A stretch of DNA of 64,000 bases from positions 3,142,001-3,206,000 of the forward strand of contig NZ_CP043311.1 of the NCBI RefSeq assembly GCF_008807375.1, read 5' to 3'. Position 1 is the first letter of the stretch. The number at the start of each line of letters is the position of its first letter. Under the pieces are notes generated by a model. It was not told where the DNA came from and ran no database searches. It saw only the letters and a list, made by a program, of their open reading frames with translations. Below, piece by piece: positions 16,472 to 24,937 of this stretch. Source of the stretch: Pseudomonas lalkuanensis (lineage in GTDB: Bacteria > Pseudomonadota > Gammaproteobacteria > Pseudomonadales > Pseudomonadaceae). Position numbers and translations under genes: made by a program.

Positions 16472-17527
16472 ATGAACTTCATCGATGGTTCCCTGTTTGT
16501 CGAAAACATGGAAAAGCTGGTCATCACTGCTGCCCCTTATGGCCCGGAGTGGCTGCCGGCCGACTTTCCGGAAGACATCCCGGTCAGCATGGACGCACAG
16601 ATCCAGAAAGCCGTGGACTGCTACAACGCCGGCGCCACCGTGCTGCACGTCCACGTGCGTGAGGAAGATGGCAAGGGCTCCAAGCGCCTGTCCAAGTTCA
16701 ACGAATTGCTGGCGGGTATCCGCGAAGCCTGCCCGGGGATGATACTGCAGGTCGGCGGCTCGATTTCCTTCGCTCCCGAGAGCGAAGGCGAGGCGGCCAA
16801 GTGGCTGTCCGACGACACCCGCCACATGCTGGCCGAGCTGACCCCTACCCCGGACCAGGTGACCATCGCCATCAACACCAACCAGATGAACGTCTGCGAG
16901 CAGATGACCGCCGCCGACATTCGCGGCACCTCGCTGGAAGACCCGCTGATGCTCAAGGCCTACCAGGAAATGACCATCCCGGCCGGTCCGGCCTGGGTCG
17001 AGGAGCACATTCGCCGCCTTTCGGCCAATGGCATCCAGACGCACTTCCAGTTGGCCAACATCACCCAACTCAACACCGTCGAGCGCATGATGCGCCGTGG
17101 CGTGTGCAACGTGCCGCTGATCCTTACCTGGGTAGCGATTGGCGGTGGCTTCGACTCGCCGAATCCGTACGACATGGCCAACTTCGTGCGCGCCTGCCCG
17201 GATGGTTCGGTGCTGACGCTGGAGACCAGCATGCGCAATGTGCTGCCGCTGAACATGATGGCCATCGCTCTCGGCCTCCACGTGCGCTGCGGCATCGAAG
17301 ACAACATCTGGAACCAGCGCCAGACCGCCAAGATGACGACCGTCGAGCAGATCGAGCAACTGGTGCGCATCTCCCGCGAATTCGGCCGTGAAGTGGCCAA
17401 CGGCGAGGAAGCCCGCAAGATCTACAAGATCGGGACCTTCTACCAGGACGCCGACGAGACCCTGGCCAGGAACGGCTTCGCGCCGAACCGCAAGCCGGGT
17501 CAGGTCGGCTTCACGCAGCACACCTGA
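16472..17527 (+). CDS. beta-keto acid cleavage enzyme (BKACE, DUF849 family)
   Basis: 351-residue zinc enzyme of the 3-keto-5-aminohexanoate cleavage family, which condenses a beta-keto acid with acetyl-CoA to give acetoacetate and a new CoA thioester. Zinc ligands are visible in LHVHVREEDG (His59, His61), and a further active-site Glu in LTLETSMRN; the N-terminal VITAAPYGPEW is a variant of the usual VIItvA.nGa. AGGAG precedes the ATG. Family members act on 3-keto-5-aminohexanoate, dehydrocarnitine and other beta-keto acids, and sequence alone does not pick one. Pairing with a TauD-type oxygenase suggests hydroxylation or oxidation of a small acid first. Confidence 0.88.
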   Translation: MNFIDGSLFVENMEKLVITAAPYGPEWLPADFPEDIPVSMDAQIQKAVDCYNAGATVLHVHVREEDGKGSKRLSKFNELLAGIREACPGMILQVGGSISFAPESEGEAAKWLSDDTRHMLAELTPTPDQVTIAINTNQMNVCEQMTAADIRGTSLEDPLMLKAYQEMTIPAGPAWVEEHIRRLSANGIQTHFQLANITQLNTVERMMRRGVCNVPLILTWVAIGGGFDSPNPYDMANFVRACPDGSVLTLETSMRNVLPLNMMAIALGLHVRCGIEDNIWNQRQTAKMTTVEQIEQLVRISREFGREVANGEEARKIYKIGTFYQDADETLARNGFAPNRKPGQVGFTQHT

Positions 17528-17570
17528 GGCTTCGATCGGTCGGCAGTGCAACTGGCCGACCATTGCACGC

Positions 17571-17598
17571 CGCGCGCTGCCGGTAACGGCAGCGCGCG
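17571..17598 (+). terminator. strong hairpin after the dioxygenase/BKACE operon
   Basis: Perfect 12-base-pair stem (CGCGCGCTGCCG / CGGCAGCGCGCG) closed by a GTAA tetraloop of the GNRA type, 44 bases after the BKACE stop. Only two T residues follow, so it may act as a weak terminator or, more likely, protect the 3' end of the mRNA. Confidence 0.55.
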
Positions 17599-17916
17599 TT
17601 GGAGACGCCGAGACAGATTGGCGTCCATGACGCATAGCTGACCGGCAGATTCTGACCGATTGCAGTCATGGGGCGACCGGCTGCGTCCGCCCTGAAGCGG
17701 CCGGTGCTGGCAGGCAGGAAGCAGTCAGACATGACTGTCTGGAGTAGGGAATCTGTCCCCTCCTCTGATAACCGGGGCTTGCTTCCGAACCTTGGTCAAG
17801 AAGCCATTTGCCGTGGCAATGGCACGTATAAGCGTGGTCAGGCTTCTCCAGCCTATGTGGCTAACCTATTTTGCAAACCACCATCCCCGACAGTTGCATT
17901 CCACAGGTGCTTGATC
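17599..17916. other. intergenic, upstream of the MPH-like gene
   Basis: Contains a degenerate half copy of the dispersed hairpin element (17646-17667, TTCTGACCGATTGC core) and a short perfect inverted repeat CAGACA-N4-TGTCTG at 17726-17741 that could be an operator. No gene recognised. Confidence 0.35.
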
Positions 17917-18912
17917 ATGTACGGCAACGCGCGACTACATCTGGTGGCTGCACTGACCGCCACCCTTTCCATCGGTGCATTCCATCCATCCCTGTCCACA
18001 GCAGCGGTAGCACCATCGGCGTCGACCACCGAGGCCTCCGCCACCCGTCAACCGATGCTCGCGGGCGTCTACCGATTCAGCGTTGGCAAAGTGCACGTCA
18101 CGGCACTGAGCGACGGTACGCTGCCGCTGGATCTGCATCCTCTGCTCAAAGGTATCAGTCCAAAGCAGATCGATTCGCTACTGCGTGACGGGTTCGCGCG
18201 CAACCCGCTGGAAACCTCGATAAATGCCTATGTTGTCGATACCGGCTCACAGCTCGTGCTTGTCGACACGGGCGCCGGCGAGTTGTTCGGCTCCGTTGCC
18301 GGCAAGCTGCCCAGGGCCCTGGTAGCCGCCGGTTACCAGCCGGAACAGGTCAGCGACATTCTGCTCACCCACATCCACACCGATCACTCCGGCGGACTGG
18401 CGCGCGCTGGCCGGATGATGTTCCCCAATGCGACGGTCCACGTTGGTCAGGCCGATGTCGACTATTTTCTCGACCGCGCCAATCTGGCCAAGGGGCTGGA
18501 GCCGCGGCATCTGCAAGAAGCGCTGGACACCGTTGGGCCATACAAGCGTGCCGGCAAGCTCAAGACGTTCTCCAGCAGATCGGAAATTCTCCCGGGCATT
18601 ACCGCTATCCCCACCCCGGGCCATACCCCCGGTCATAGTTTCTACCGGGTGGAAAGTGAGGGCGAAAGCATCGATTTCTGGGGCGACATCATGCATGTAG
18701 GCATCATTCAGTTTCCCCAGCCTGATGTGACCATTACCTTCGACGTCAACCAGGACGCGGCGCGCGCGCAACGCCTGCAGCAGTTCGAGGCGGCCGCGCG
18801 CGAGAAACGCTTGTCGGCGGTTGCCCACCTTCCGTTTCCTGGTATCGGCCACATTCGGGAACATGCAGGCAAGTACGAGTGGGTGCCGGCCGAGTATCGC
18901 AATCGTGACTGA
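17917..18912 (+). CDS. exported metallo-beta-lactamase-fold hydrolase, methyl parathion hydrolase-like
   Basis: 331-residue protein with an N-terminal signal peptide (about 1-32, ending STAAVA). Metal ligands: His152, His154, Asp156 and His157 in THIHTDHSGG, a further His in the TPGHTPGHS segment, Asp in DFWGDIMHV, and His in LPFPGIGHI. The order, spacing and flanking words (TALSDGTLPL, NPLETSINAYVVDTG, VLVDTGAGELFG, AAGYQPEQV, SHLSFPGIGH-like end) follow methyl parathion hydrolases as I remember them, more closely than lactonases. It would hydrolyse esters or phosphotriesters in the periplasm; natural substrate unknown. A LysR gene follows 117 bases later in the same direction. Confidence 0.82.
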   Translation: MYGNARLHLVAALTATLSIGAFHPSLSTAAVAPSASTTEASATRQPMLAGVYRFSVGKVHVTALSDGTLPLDLHPLLKGISPKQIDSLLRDGFARNPLETSINAYVVDTGSQLVLVDTGAGELFGSVAGKLPRALVAAGYQPEQVSDILLTHIHTDHSGGLARAGRMMFPNATVHVGQADVDYFLDRANLAKGLEPRHLQEALDTVGPYKRAGKLKTFSSRSEILPGITAIPTPGHTPGHSFYRVESEGESIDFWGDIMHVGIIQFPQPDVTITFDVNQDAARAQRLQQFEAAAREKRLSAVAHLPFPGIGHIREHAGKYEWVPAEYRNRD

Positions 18913-19029
18913 TGCGAGTGGTCTGGTTGTCATGTCCCCCGCCACTTTGCAGCCATCGAGAGACTAGGCAACGCAGGTTCGGCTCTGCTCTCATGCCCGC
19001 TACGCAAAGGCCGCGTTAGGGAGTGGGCG

Positions 19030-19938
19030 ATGAACTACACGGATATCGACGGAGCGCTGTTACTGGCGCTCAAGGCTCTGCTCGAGGAGCGCAACGTCAC
19101 GCGGGCTGCGGCCCGGCTCGGTATCAGCCAACCCGCCTTGTCGGGGCGCCTGGGACGTCTGCGCACTATTCTGGGCGATCCGCTGTTCGTTCCGGCAGCG
19201 AATGGCCGAGGCGTGGTCCCCACACCGCGAGCAGAAGCTCTGGAACAGGAGTTGCTGCAGGTTCTGGAAGGGCTCAAGCGGTTGGCCAGCCAGCCTGAAC
19301 ACTTCGACCCCGCCACCACTACTCGCACCTTTGTCGTTGCCTGGTTCGACACACCGGCAGCGGTCCTGGCTCCCGGGCTCTGCGCACGCCTCGCAAGCGA
19401 AGCGCCGCATGCCAGGCTGGCCTGCATTCACCCGCCAGGAGATGTATTCGAGCAGCTCGAGAAAGGACAGATCGATCTGCTGGTCACTGTTCCGGATAAC
19501 CTGCCCGGGGACATCATGCAACGCCCGCTCTGGGAAGATGGTTTCCTGACTGCGCAACGCAAGGGACACCCACGTGGCTCAGGCCCCCTCGATCTCGACA
19601 GTTTCTGCGCACTCGAACATCTGATCGTGTCGTCCCAGGGGGGACGCTTCGCTGGTGTGGTGGACGATTCGCTCCTCAGGCTCGGCCGTTCTCGCAGAGT
19701 CTCGGCTTCGATTCAGAGTTACCTCCTCGCACCCCTTGTCCTCGCCGCCACCGATGCCTTGTGCACGCTTCCAGCACGTTTCCTCAGGCAGTTCGGGGAT
19801 AGCCTGGATCTCTTCAGGCCTCCCCTGGAACTCTCGACGCTCCGCCTCGCGCTGGTTTGGCATCCGCGCACTCATAAGGATGCGGGCCACCTATGGTTGC
19901 GGCGTCAGCTTTACCTCGCTGCGGAGTTGGAATCGTGA
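19030..19938 (+). CDS. LysR-family transcriptional regulator
   Basis: 302 residues. N-terminal winged helix-turn-helix (about 5-65): LLALKALLEERNVTRAAARL and GISQPALSGRLGRLR, then LGDPLFVPAANGRGVVPTPRA, of the NodD/PbuR-like subgroup. The effector-binding domain follows (about 90-300). GGGAG precedes the ATG. It may regulate the upstream hydrolase, although LysR genes more often control divergent targets and the upstream gene here is co-oriented. Effector unknown. Confidence 0.87.
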   Translation: MNYTDIDGALLLALKALLEERNVTRAAARLGISQPALSGRLGRLRTILGDPLFVPAANGRGVVPTPRAEALEQELLQVLEGLKRLASQPEHFDPATTTRTFVVAWFDTPAAVLAPGLCARLASEAPHARLACIHPPGDVFEQLEKGQIDLLVTVPDNLPGDIMQRPLWEDGFLTAQRKGHPRGSGPLDLDSFCALEHLIVSSQGGRFAGVVDDSLLRLGRSRRVSASIQSYLLAPLVLAATDALCTLPARFLRQFGDSLDLFRPPLELSTLRLALVWHPRTHKDAGHLWLRRQLYLAAELES

Positions 19939-20045
19939 CCCACGTGCGCCGTTCAACGCCCACTGGCGAGGACTTGGCTACCTGCCGCTCGTCCATCGAA
20001 AACAACAGGCACCCATGACTCCGTCCGGCCAAAGCGCAATGGTCG

Positions 20046-20393
20046 TCAACGCGATGCGCAGGCGATCACTTCAACAAGCAAGGCCGGATCGGCCAGCTTG
20101 GCCTCGCCGCATGCCCGAGCAGGAGCGTGGCCTGTTGGCACCCAGGCATCCCAGACCTCATTCATCGCCGCGAAGTCGCTCATGTTGGCAAGCCAGATCG
20201 TCACTTGAAGCAGTTTTTCGCGCGATGAGCCGGCTTCCTCGAGCAACATATCGATCTGCGCCAAGGCGTCGCGGGTCTGCTCAGTGATGTCGTGGTGCGG
20301 CTCGCCGACCTGCCCGGCCAGGTACACGGTGTTGCCGTGAGTGACGATCTGGCTCATGCGTGCGCTGGTGCGTGCGCGCTCGATTCTTTCCAT
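20046..20393 (-). CDS. RidA/YjgF/YER057c/UK114-family enamine/imine deaminase
   Basis: 115 residues; complete RidA fold. The motif [12 protein letters not shown] and the C-terminal [20 protein letters not shown] contain the conserved Arg (ARAC) and Glu that line the trimer-interface active site. RidA hydrolyses 2-iminoacids released by PLP enzymes and amino acid oxidases to ketoacids plus ammonia. It lies 24 bases after the FAD-dependent dehydrogenase in the same operon, exactly where an imine-hydrolysing partner would be useful. GGGAG precedes the ATG. Confidence 0.88.
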   Translation of the reverse strand: MERIERARTSARMSQIVTHGNTVYLAGQVGEPHHDITEQTRDALAQIDMLLEEAGSSREKLLQVTIWLANMSDFAAMNEVWDAWVPTGHAPARACGEAKLADPALLVEVIACASR

Positions 20394-20417
20394 AGCGGTT
20401 CTCCCGTGGGGTGCGGT

Positions 20418-21662
20418 TCAAAAGCGTTGCACTGAAAAACTGTCAAGCCAGCGCGGGGCATTGCCTGCGACACACTCCGCCACCAATTGGCCGGTTGCCC
20501 CAGCCAGCGTGAGGCCAAGGTGCTGATGGCCGAAGGCGTAGATCAGCCGAGGTTCGTTGGGCGAAGGGCCGATGACGGGCAACGAATCCGGAAGGGACGG
20601 CCGAAAGCCCAACCATCTGCGCGCAACCGGCGCCGTCAGCCCCAGGACGCGACGTGCATGGCGTTCCAAATAGTCGAAGCGTGCGGGATTGGCCGGGTCC
20701 TTGATCGAACCCAGCTCCACCGTACCCGCTACACGCAGGCGACCCGCCATAGGCGTCATGTAGAAAGCGCTTTCCACCGGGCAGCACGGACGATCGAGCA
20801 AGGCTTCCGGCAGGTCGAACTCGATGTGGTAGCCCCGTTCCGTATCCAGCGGGATGCGGTCGCCGACCTGTTGCGCCAGCGCGGCGGACCAGGCACCGCC
20901 ACAGACCACGACACGGTCAGCGCGATAGGTCGCGCCTTCGGCACAGGTCAGGTAAAGCCCGGCTGCCTGGCGCTGGATATCAATGACGGTCGCCGCCTGC
21001 AACGCACCCTCGGCGACCAGGGGCGCCGCCAATGCTTCGATGAAGGCTCGCGGGTCATCCATGTGCGATGAGTCGGGGAACAGGAGACCAGCCACTGCCC
21101 TGCCGGCGAGGTTCGGCTCCAGTTGGTCCACCTCGGCGGCACTCAGCTCTTGCTGGGCGATACCCAGGGAGCGCCGCAGCTCGATAGCCGCTTGGGCGCC
21201 GGCGAAGCTTGCCTCGGAGCCATAGAGGTAGAGGCAACCGTTGTGACGCAGGTGCTGGTTCGCTTGGGGACTGTCCTCCAGCAGCGGCGCATATCCGCTA
21301 TAGGTTCGCTGGAGAATCCAGGCCAGCGCCTGAGTGTTGGACTCGCAGCGCGAAACACGGCATTCATTGAGAAATCGCAACAGCCAGGGCATCAACCGGG
21401 GCAGCCGCTTCCAGTTGATGACAAAGGGAGAACCCGGCGAAAACAACAGCGACGGGATGGCCTTCAGCAATGAAGGCTGGGCGATCGGCATCACGCCGTA
21501 AGGCGCCAGGGTACCGGCATTACCGTAGGAAGCCCCCGATGCCACGCCCTCACGCTCGAGCAGCAGCACCTGGTAGCCCTGGCGGCGCAACCACAGCGCG
21601 GTGGCCACGCCGACGACGCCCGCGCCGATAACTGCAACTTCACAATGAATCGGTTGTGTCAT
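20418..21662 (-). CDS. FAD-dependent D-amino acid dehydrogenase-like oxidoreductase (DadA type)
   Basis: 414 residues of the DAO fold. N-terminal Rossmann dinucleotide-binding motif VAVIGAGVVGVATALWLRRQ and the following LLLEREGVASGASYGNAG for FAD; later WSAALAQQVGDRIPLDTERG and the C-terminal FAD contact RLIYAFGHQHLGLTLAGATG. This matches DadA-type dehydrogenases that convert D-amino acids (or secondary amines) to imino acids, passing electrons to the respiratory chain. The start lies four bases after the MocR stop, implying coupled translation; RidA follows. A transporter set is divergent. The substrate could be a D-amino acid or an N-alkyl amino acid. Confidence 0.85.
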   Translation of the reverse strand: MTQPIHCEVAVIGAGVVGVATALWLRRQGYQVLLLEREGVASGASYGNAGTLAPYGVMPIAQPSLLKAIPSLLFSPGSPFVINWKRLPRLMPWLLRFLNECRVSRCESNTQALAWILQRTYSGYAPLLEDSPQANQHLRHNGCLYLYGSEASFAGAQAAIELRRSLGIAQQELSAAEVDQLEPNLAGRAVAGLLFPDSSHMDDPRAFIEALAAPLVAEGALQAATVIDIQRQAAGLYLTCAEGATYRADRVVVCGGAWSAALAQQVGDRIPLDTERGYHIEFDLPEALLDRPCCPVESAFYMTPMAGRLRVAGTVELGSIKDPANPARFDYLERHARRVLGLTAPVARRWLGFRPSLPDSLPVIGPSPNEPRLIYAFGHQHLGLTLAGATGQLVAECVAGNAPRWLDSFSVQRF

Positions 21663-21666
21663 GTCC

Positions 21667-23085
21667 TCAGATCCGGTTGTGCATGTAGAGGTGCCCCTGG
21701 CGCGCCAGTTGGCTGATTTCCTTGAGGGCCTTGACCAGTTGCTCCCGCGACAGCGCAGCCGAGATATTGATGCGCACCGCCTGCGGGGAAAGTTCAGGGC
21801 GAAGGGTGAACGCGCCGCCTGCGAGCAGGACCACGCCGCGGTCCTGGCAAAGACGGGCGAAGCGCGACCCGGTCCAGGGCTCCGGAAGAATCAGCCAGGC
21901 ATGGGTGCCGGTGGCGCTGTGCTGGAACTCCAGACCTTCCAGGTGGGCGGCCAGCAACGCTTGGCGGCTGCGCAGCTCTTCGCGCTGTTCGGCGACCAAT
22001 TGCTCGGCGTGACCGTCTTCGATCAGGCGAGTGGCGATCAGCGCGGTGAAGGGTGACGTGCTCCAGCAATCAATGCGCTGCATGGCGGCGATGTCCTGCA
22101 CCAACGCTAGCGGCGCCACGACGAAGCCCATGCGCAACCCCGGCGCAATGCATTTGGACAGGGCGGACACGTAGATGGTCCGTTCCGGCAGCATTGAAGC
22201 AATGGGCGGCGGCGACTGGTCCAGCAAGGGCCGGTAGACGTCATCCTCGATGACCAGCAGGTTGGTCTCGCGGATCACCGCTGCCAGTTCCTCGCGGCGC
22301 TCGGTGTCCAGGGTGATGGCGGTCGGGTTGTGAATCGACGGCACCAGGAACAGCAGTCGCGGCTGATGTTCGGTACAAGCTTCGCGCAACGCATCCGGAC
22401 ACATACCCCGCGCATCGGAGTCGACCCCGACCAGGATCAGCCCCAGGGATCGGCAGAGCGCATTGATGCCCTGGTAGGTGACGCTGTCGGCCAGGATGAC
22501 GTCGCCGCTGCTGGTCAGGCTTCGCAACGTGCTGGCAATGCCGTGCTGCGCCCCTTCGACGATCAGTACCTGGCGTGCTTCGGCCTGCACCCCGGTGTGG
22601 CGCAGCCATTGCGCCGCGGCTTCCCGCGCCCAGAGCGGGCCTTCAGAAGGGTGGTAGTCCTTCATGTCGACGAAGCGCGAATCGCTGGATAAACGCGGCA
22701 GCAATTGCGCGAGCACCCGGTTGAAGCCATCGGTGGCGGGACGGTTGACACTCAGGTCGACCGTTCCTGGGTCATTGCTGGGTGCCGACTGGAACTGCGC
22801 CGCCGGGTGCCGCGGCTGGGCGACTTGCGTCCCCCGCCCCGGCCGGCTTTCCACCAAGCCTTTCTGCTGCAGCACAGCCATCGCCTTGGTAATGGTCGTG
22901 ATGTTGAGCTCCAGCGCGCTGGCGAACTCACGGTGCGGTGGCAGTCGGTCGCCCGGCTTGAGCTTGCCGCTGCGAATCGCTTCAGACAGCGCGTCTGCCA
23001 GTTGGGCGTAAAGGGTTTCCGCCGAGTCCCGGTGCAATCCCGCATTGGCCTTCAGCTCGCCCAGCAGTTGTTCGAATTGACTCAT
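21667..23085 (-). CDS. MocR/PdxR-type GntR regulator with aminotransferase-like domain
   Basis: 472 residues. N-terminal GntR winged helix (about 18-85; YAQLADALSEAIRSGKLKPG, DRLPPHREFASAL) fused by a linker to a fold-type I PLP domain (about 110-465), with the PLP lysine in SALSKCIAPGLRMGF and the cofactor contact NPT in SIHNPTAITL. Such proteins sense PLP or an amino acid aldimine. AGGGAG precedes the ATG at 23085. It leads the operon MocR-dehydrogenase-RidA and faces the permease gene, so it probably controls both directions. Confidence 0.88.
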   Translation of the reverse strand: MSQFEQLLGELKANAGLHRDSAETLYAQLADALSEAIRSGKLKPGDRLPPHREFASALELNITTITKAMAVLQQKGLVESRPGRGTQVAQPRHPAAQFQSAPSNDPGTVDLSVNRPATDGFNRVLAQLLPRLSSDSRFVDMKDYHPSEGPLWAREAAAQWLRHTGVQAEARQVLIVEGAQHGIASTLRSLTSSGDVILADSVTYQGINALCRSLGLILVGVDSDARGMCPDALREACTEHQPRLLFLVPSIHNPTAITLDTERREELAAVIRETNLLVIEDDVYRPLLDQSPPPIASMLPERTIYVSALSKCIAPGLRMGFVVAPLALVQDIAAMQRIDCWSTSPFTALIATRLIEDGHAEQLVAEQREELRSRQALLAAHLEGLEFQHSATGTHAWLILPEPWTGSRFARLCQDRGVVLLAGGAFTLRPELSPQAVRINISAALSREQLVKALKEISQLARQGHLYMHNRI

Positions 23086-23130
23086 GGTGCTCCCTTGGTT
23101 GTCATGCCACAGGCGAGACAAATAGCAAAC

Positions 23131-23205
23131 TTGTATTGCTTTTTATCCGATACAGAGGCGATTGACAAGCTAAAATGTGGTGGTTAGTGTGGAGTTGTAA
23201 TGCTT
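23131..23205. promoter_or_regulatory. probable MocR-binding direct repeats and promoter between regulator and permease
   Basis: TTGTATTGCTT (23131-23141) and TTGTAATGCTT (23195-23205) are direct repeats matching at 10 of 11 positions, 64 bases apart, about six helical turns. MocR regulators are known to bind direct repeats. A TTGACA (23162-23167) lies between them with a weak TAGTGT 17 bases further, a possible promoter toward the permease. Confidence 0.4.
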
Positions 23206-23421
23206 GTCATGCATCACAATAAAAATAGCTTCAGCCTCAACGGACACGCACATGACTCTCGTACCCAGCAATCCGGGCACGCCCCTGGCAAACCCGTCGC
23301 ACCGCAGCCCCAGCGCCTTGAAAGGCGCCACAGGATACCCGGTGTGCAGCGTCCCCCGCGTTATTTCCAACTCGGCTTCATCCTGCCTTTCCACTTTGAA
23401 TGTCATGGCGGAGGCCATCCA

Positions 23422-24855
23422 ATGAACGACACCCGACAATCTCCTGGCAAGGCTGGTGAGCAACGCCTCAGCGGCGCTCTGCGCCAACGTCACATCACGA
23501 TGATTTCCCTTGGCGGGATCATTGGTGCAGGACTCTTCGTCGGCAGCAGCGCCACCATTCAGGCCATTGGTCCGGCGGCATTCCTCAGTTATCTCGCCGC
23601 TGGCATCGTCGTGATGCTGGTGATGCGCATGCTCGGCGAAATGGCAGTGGCGCTGCCCGGCGTCGGCTCCTTCACCGAATACGCCCGCATCGGCCTGGGC
23701 AACTGGGTCGGATTCACCAGCGGATGGTTGTACTGGTACTTCTGGGTGATTGTCGTCGCGGTGGAGGCCGTGGTCGGTGCCAACATCCTCGAGCAGTGGA
23801 TTCCGCTGCCGGCGTGGACGATAGGCCTGGCCCTGCTGGCGATCATGACCGCCATCAACTGTCTGTCCGTGAAGTCCTATGGTGAGTTCGAATACTGGTT
23901 CGCGTCGCTGAAGGTCTTCGCGATCATCGTCTTCATCGGTGTGGCGGGAGCCTACCTCTTCGGTTTTGCCCCCAGCACCAGTGCGCTGCTCGGCAATCTG
24001 GTGAACGATCGCGGTTTCATGCCCTTCGGCGTGAGCGCGATCCTGGCAGGCGTGCCGACAGTGATCTTCGCCGTAGGCGGTGCCGAGATCGCCACCATTG
24101 CTGCAGCCGAGTCGGACGATCCCTCGAAGAACGTCGCGAACATGACCCGCTCGGTAATCTTTCGCGTGATCACCTTCTACGTCGGCTCGATCTTCCTGAT
24201 CGTCTGCGTGGTGCCCTGGGGTCAGATCGTGGCCGGGCACTCGCCGTTCGTGGCGGCACTGGACGTCATGCGCATCCCCGGCGCGTCGATGATCATGGAA
24301 GCCGTGGTCCTGGTGGCCGTGCTCTCGGCACTGAACTCCGGACTCTACGTGTCTTCACGGATTCTCTTCGGCCTCAGCCAACGCGGTGACGCACCGGCCG
24401 GGCTGTCCACCCTGACCGGGCGCAAAGTGCCGCGAGCGGCCGTGTTGCTGAGCAGCGTGATCGGCTACATCGCCATCATGGCAGCGATCATTTCGCCCCA
24501 GGGCGTGTTCCTCTTCCTGGTGAACGCATCCGGCGCCGTGATGCTCTTCGTGTACCTGGCGGTCGCCCTGGCGCAAATCCGCGTGCGCCGCCGCATCGAA
24601 GCCACGGAACCAGCGCGGCTGACCCTCCGCATGTGGCTGTTCCCCTGGCTTTCCTATGCTGTGGTTGCGGTGATTGCCGGTGTCCTTGCCGCCATGGCCT
24701 TCCAGGAATCCCTGCGCACGCAATTCCTGGCCAGCCTGGTGAGTCTTGCCGTGGTGTCTGGCTGCTATCTGTTGCTCAAACGTCGGCGCGCGGAGGGCGA
24801 CAAGCCTCTCGCCCGTGCCAACGCCAACCTGGCTGGCATGACCCCACGGTCCTGA
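23422..24855 (+). CDS. amino acid permease of the APC family (GABA/proline-type AAT group)
   Basis: 477-residue inner-membrane proton symporter with about 12 hydrophobic segments. The first helix contains the substrate-binding glycine motif GGIIGAGLFVGSS; the family signature follows in GEMAVALPGVGSFTEYA. Later PTVIFAVGGAEIATIAAAES and SALNSGLYVSSRILF are typical of GabP/ProY/AnsP-type carriers. GGAGG precedes the ATG at 23422. It is divergent from the MocR operon and followed by an ABC amino acid transporter, so the locus has two uptake routes. The precise substrate cannot be read off. Confidence 0.88.
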   Translation: MNDTRQSPGKAGEQRLSGALRQRHITMISLGGIIGAGLFVGSSATIQAIGPAAFLSYLAAGIVVMLVMRMLGEMAVALPGVGSFTEYARIGLGNWVGFTSGWLYWYFWVIVVAVEAVVGANILEQWIPLPAWTIGLALLAIMTAINCLSVKSYGEFEYWFASLKVFAIIVFIGVAGAYLFGFAPSTSALLGNLVNDRGFMPFGVSAILAGVPTVIFAVGGAEIATIAAAESDDPSKNVANMTRSVIFRVITFYVGSIFLIVCVVPWGQIVAGHSPFVAALDVMRIPGASMIMEAVVLVAVLSALNSGLYVSSRILFGLSQRGDAPAGLSTLTGRKVPRAAVLLSSVIGYIAIMAAIISPQGVFLFLVNASGAVMLFVYLAVALAQIRVRRRIEATEPARLTLRMWLFPWLSYAVVAVIAGVLAAMAFQESLRTQFLASLVSLAVVSGCYLLLKRRRAEGDKPLARANANLAGMTPRS

Positions 24856-24937
24856 CGCCCCGGGAAGGTTGGGCCAGGGATGGCCTCGTGTTGTACGGCT
24901 GTATCAGTCTCCACAACCATTCGCACACAGGTGATCT

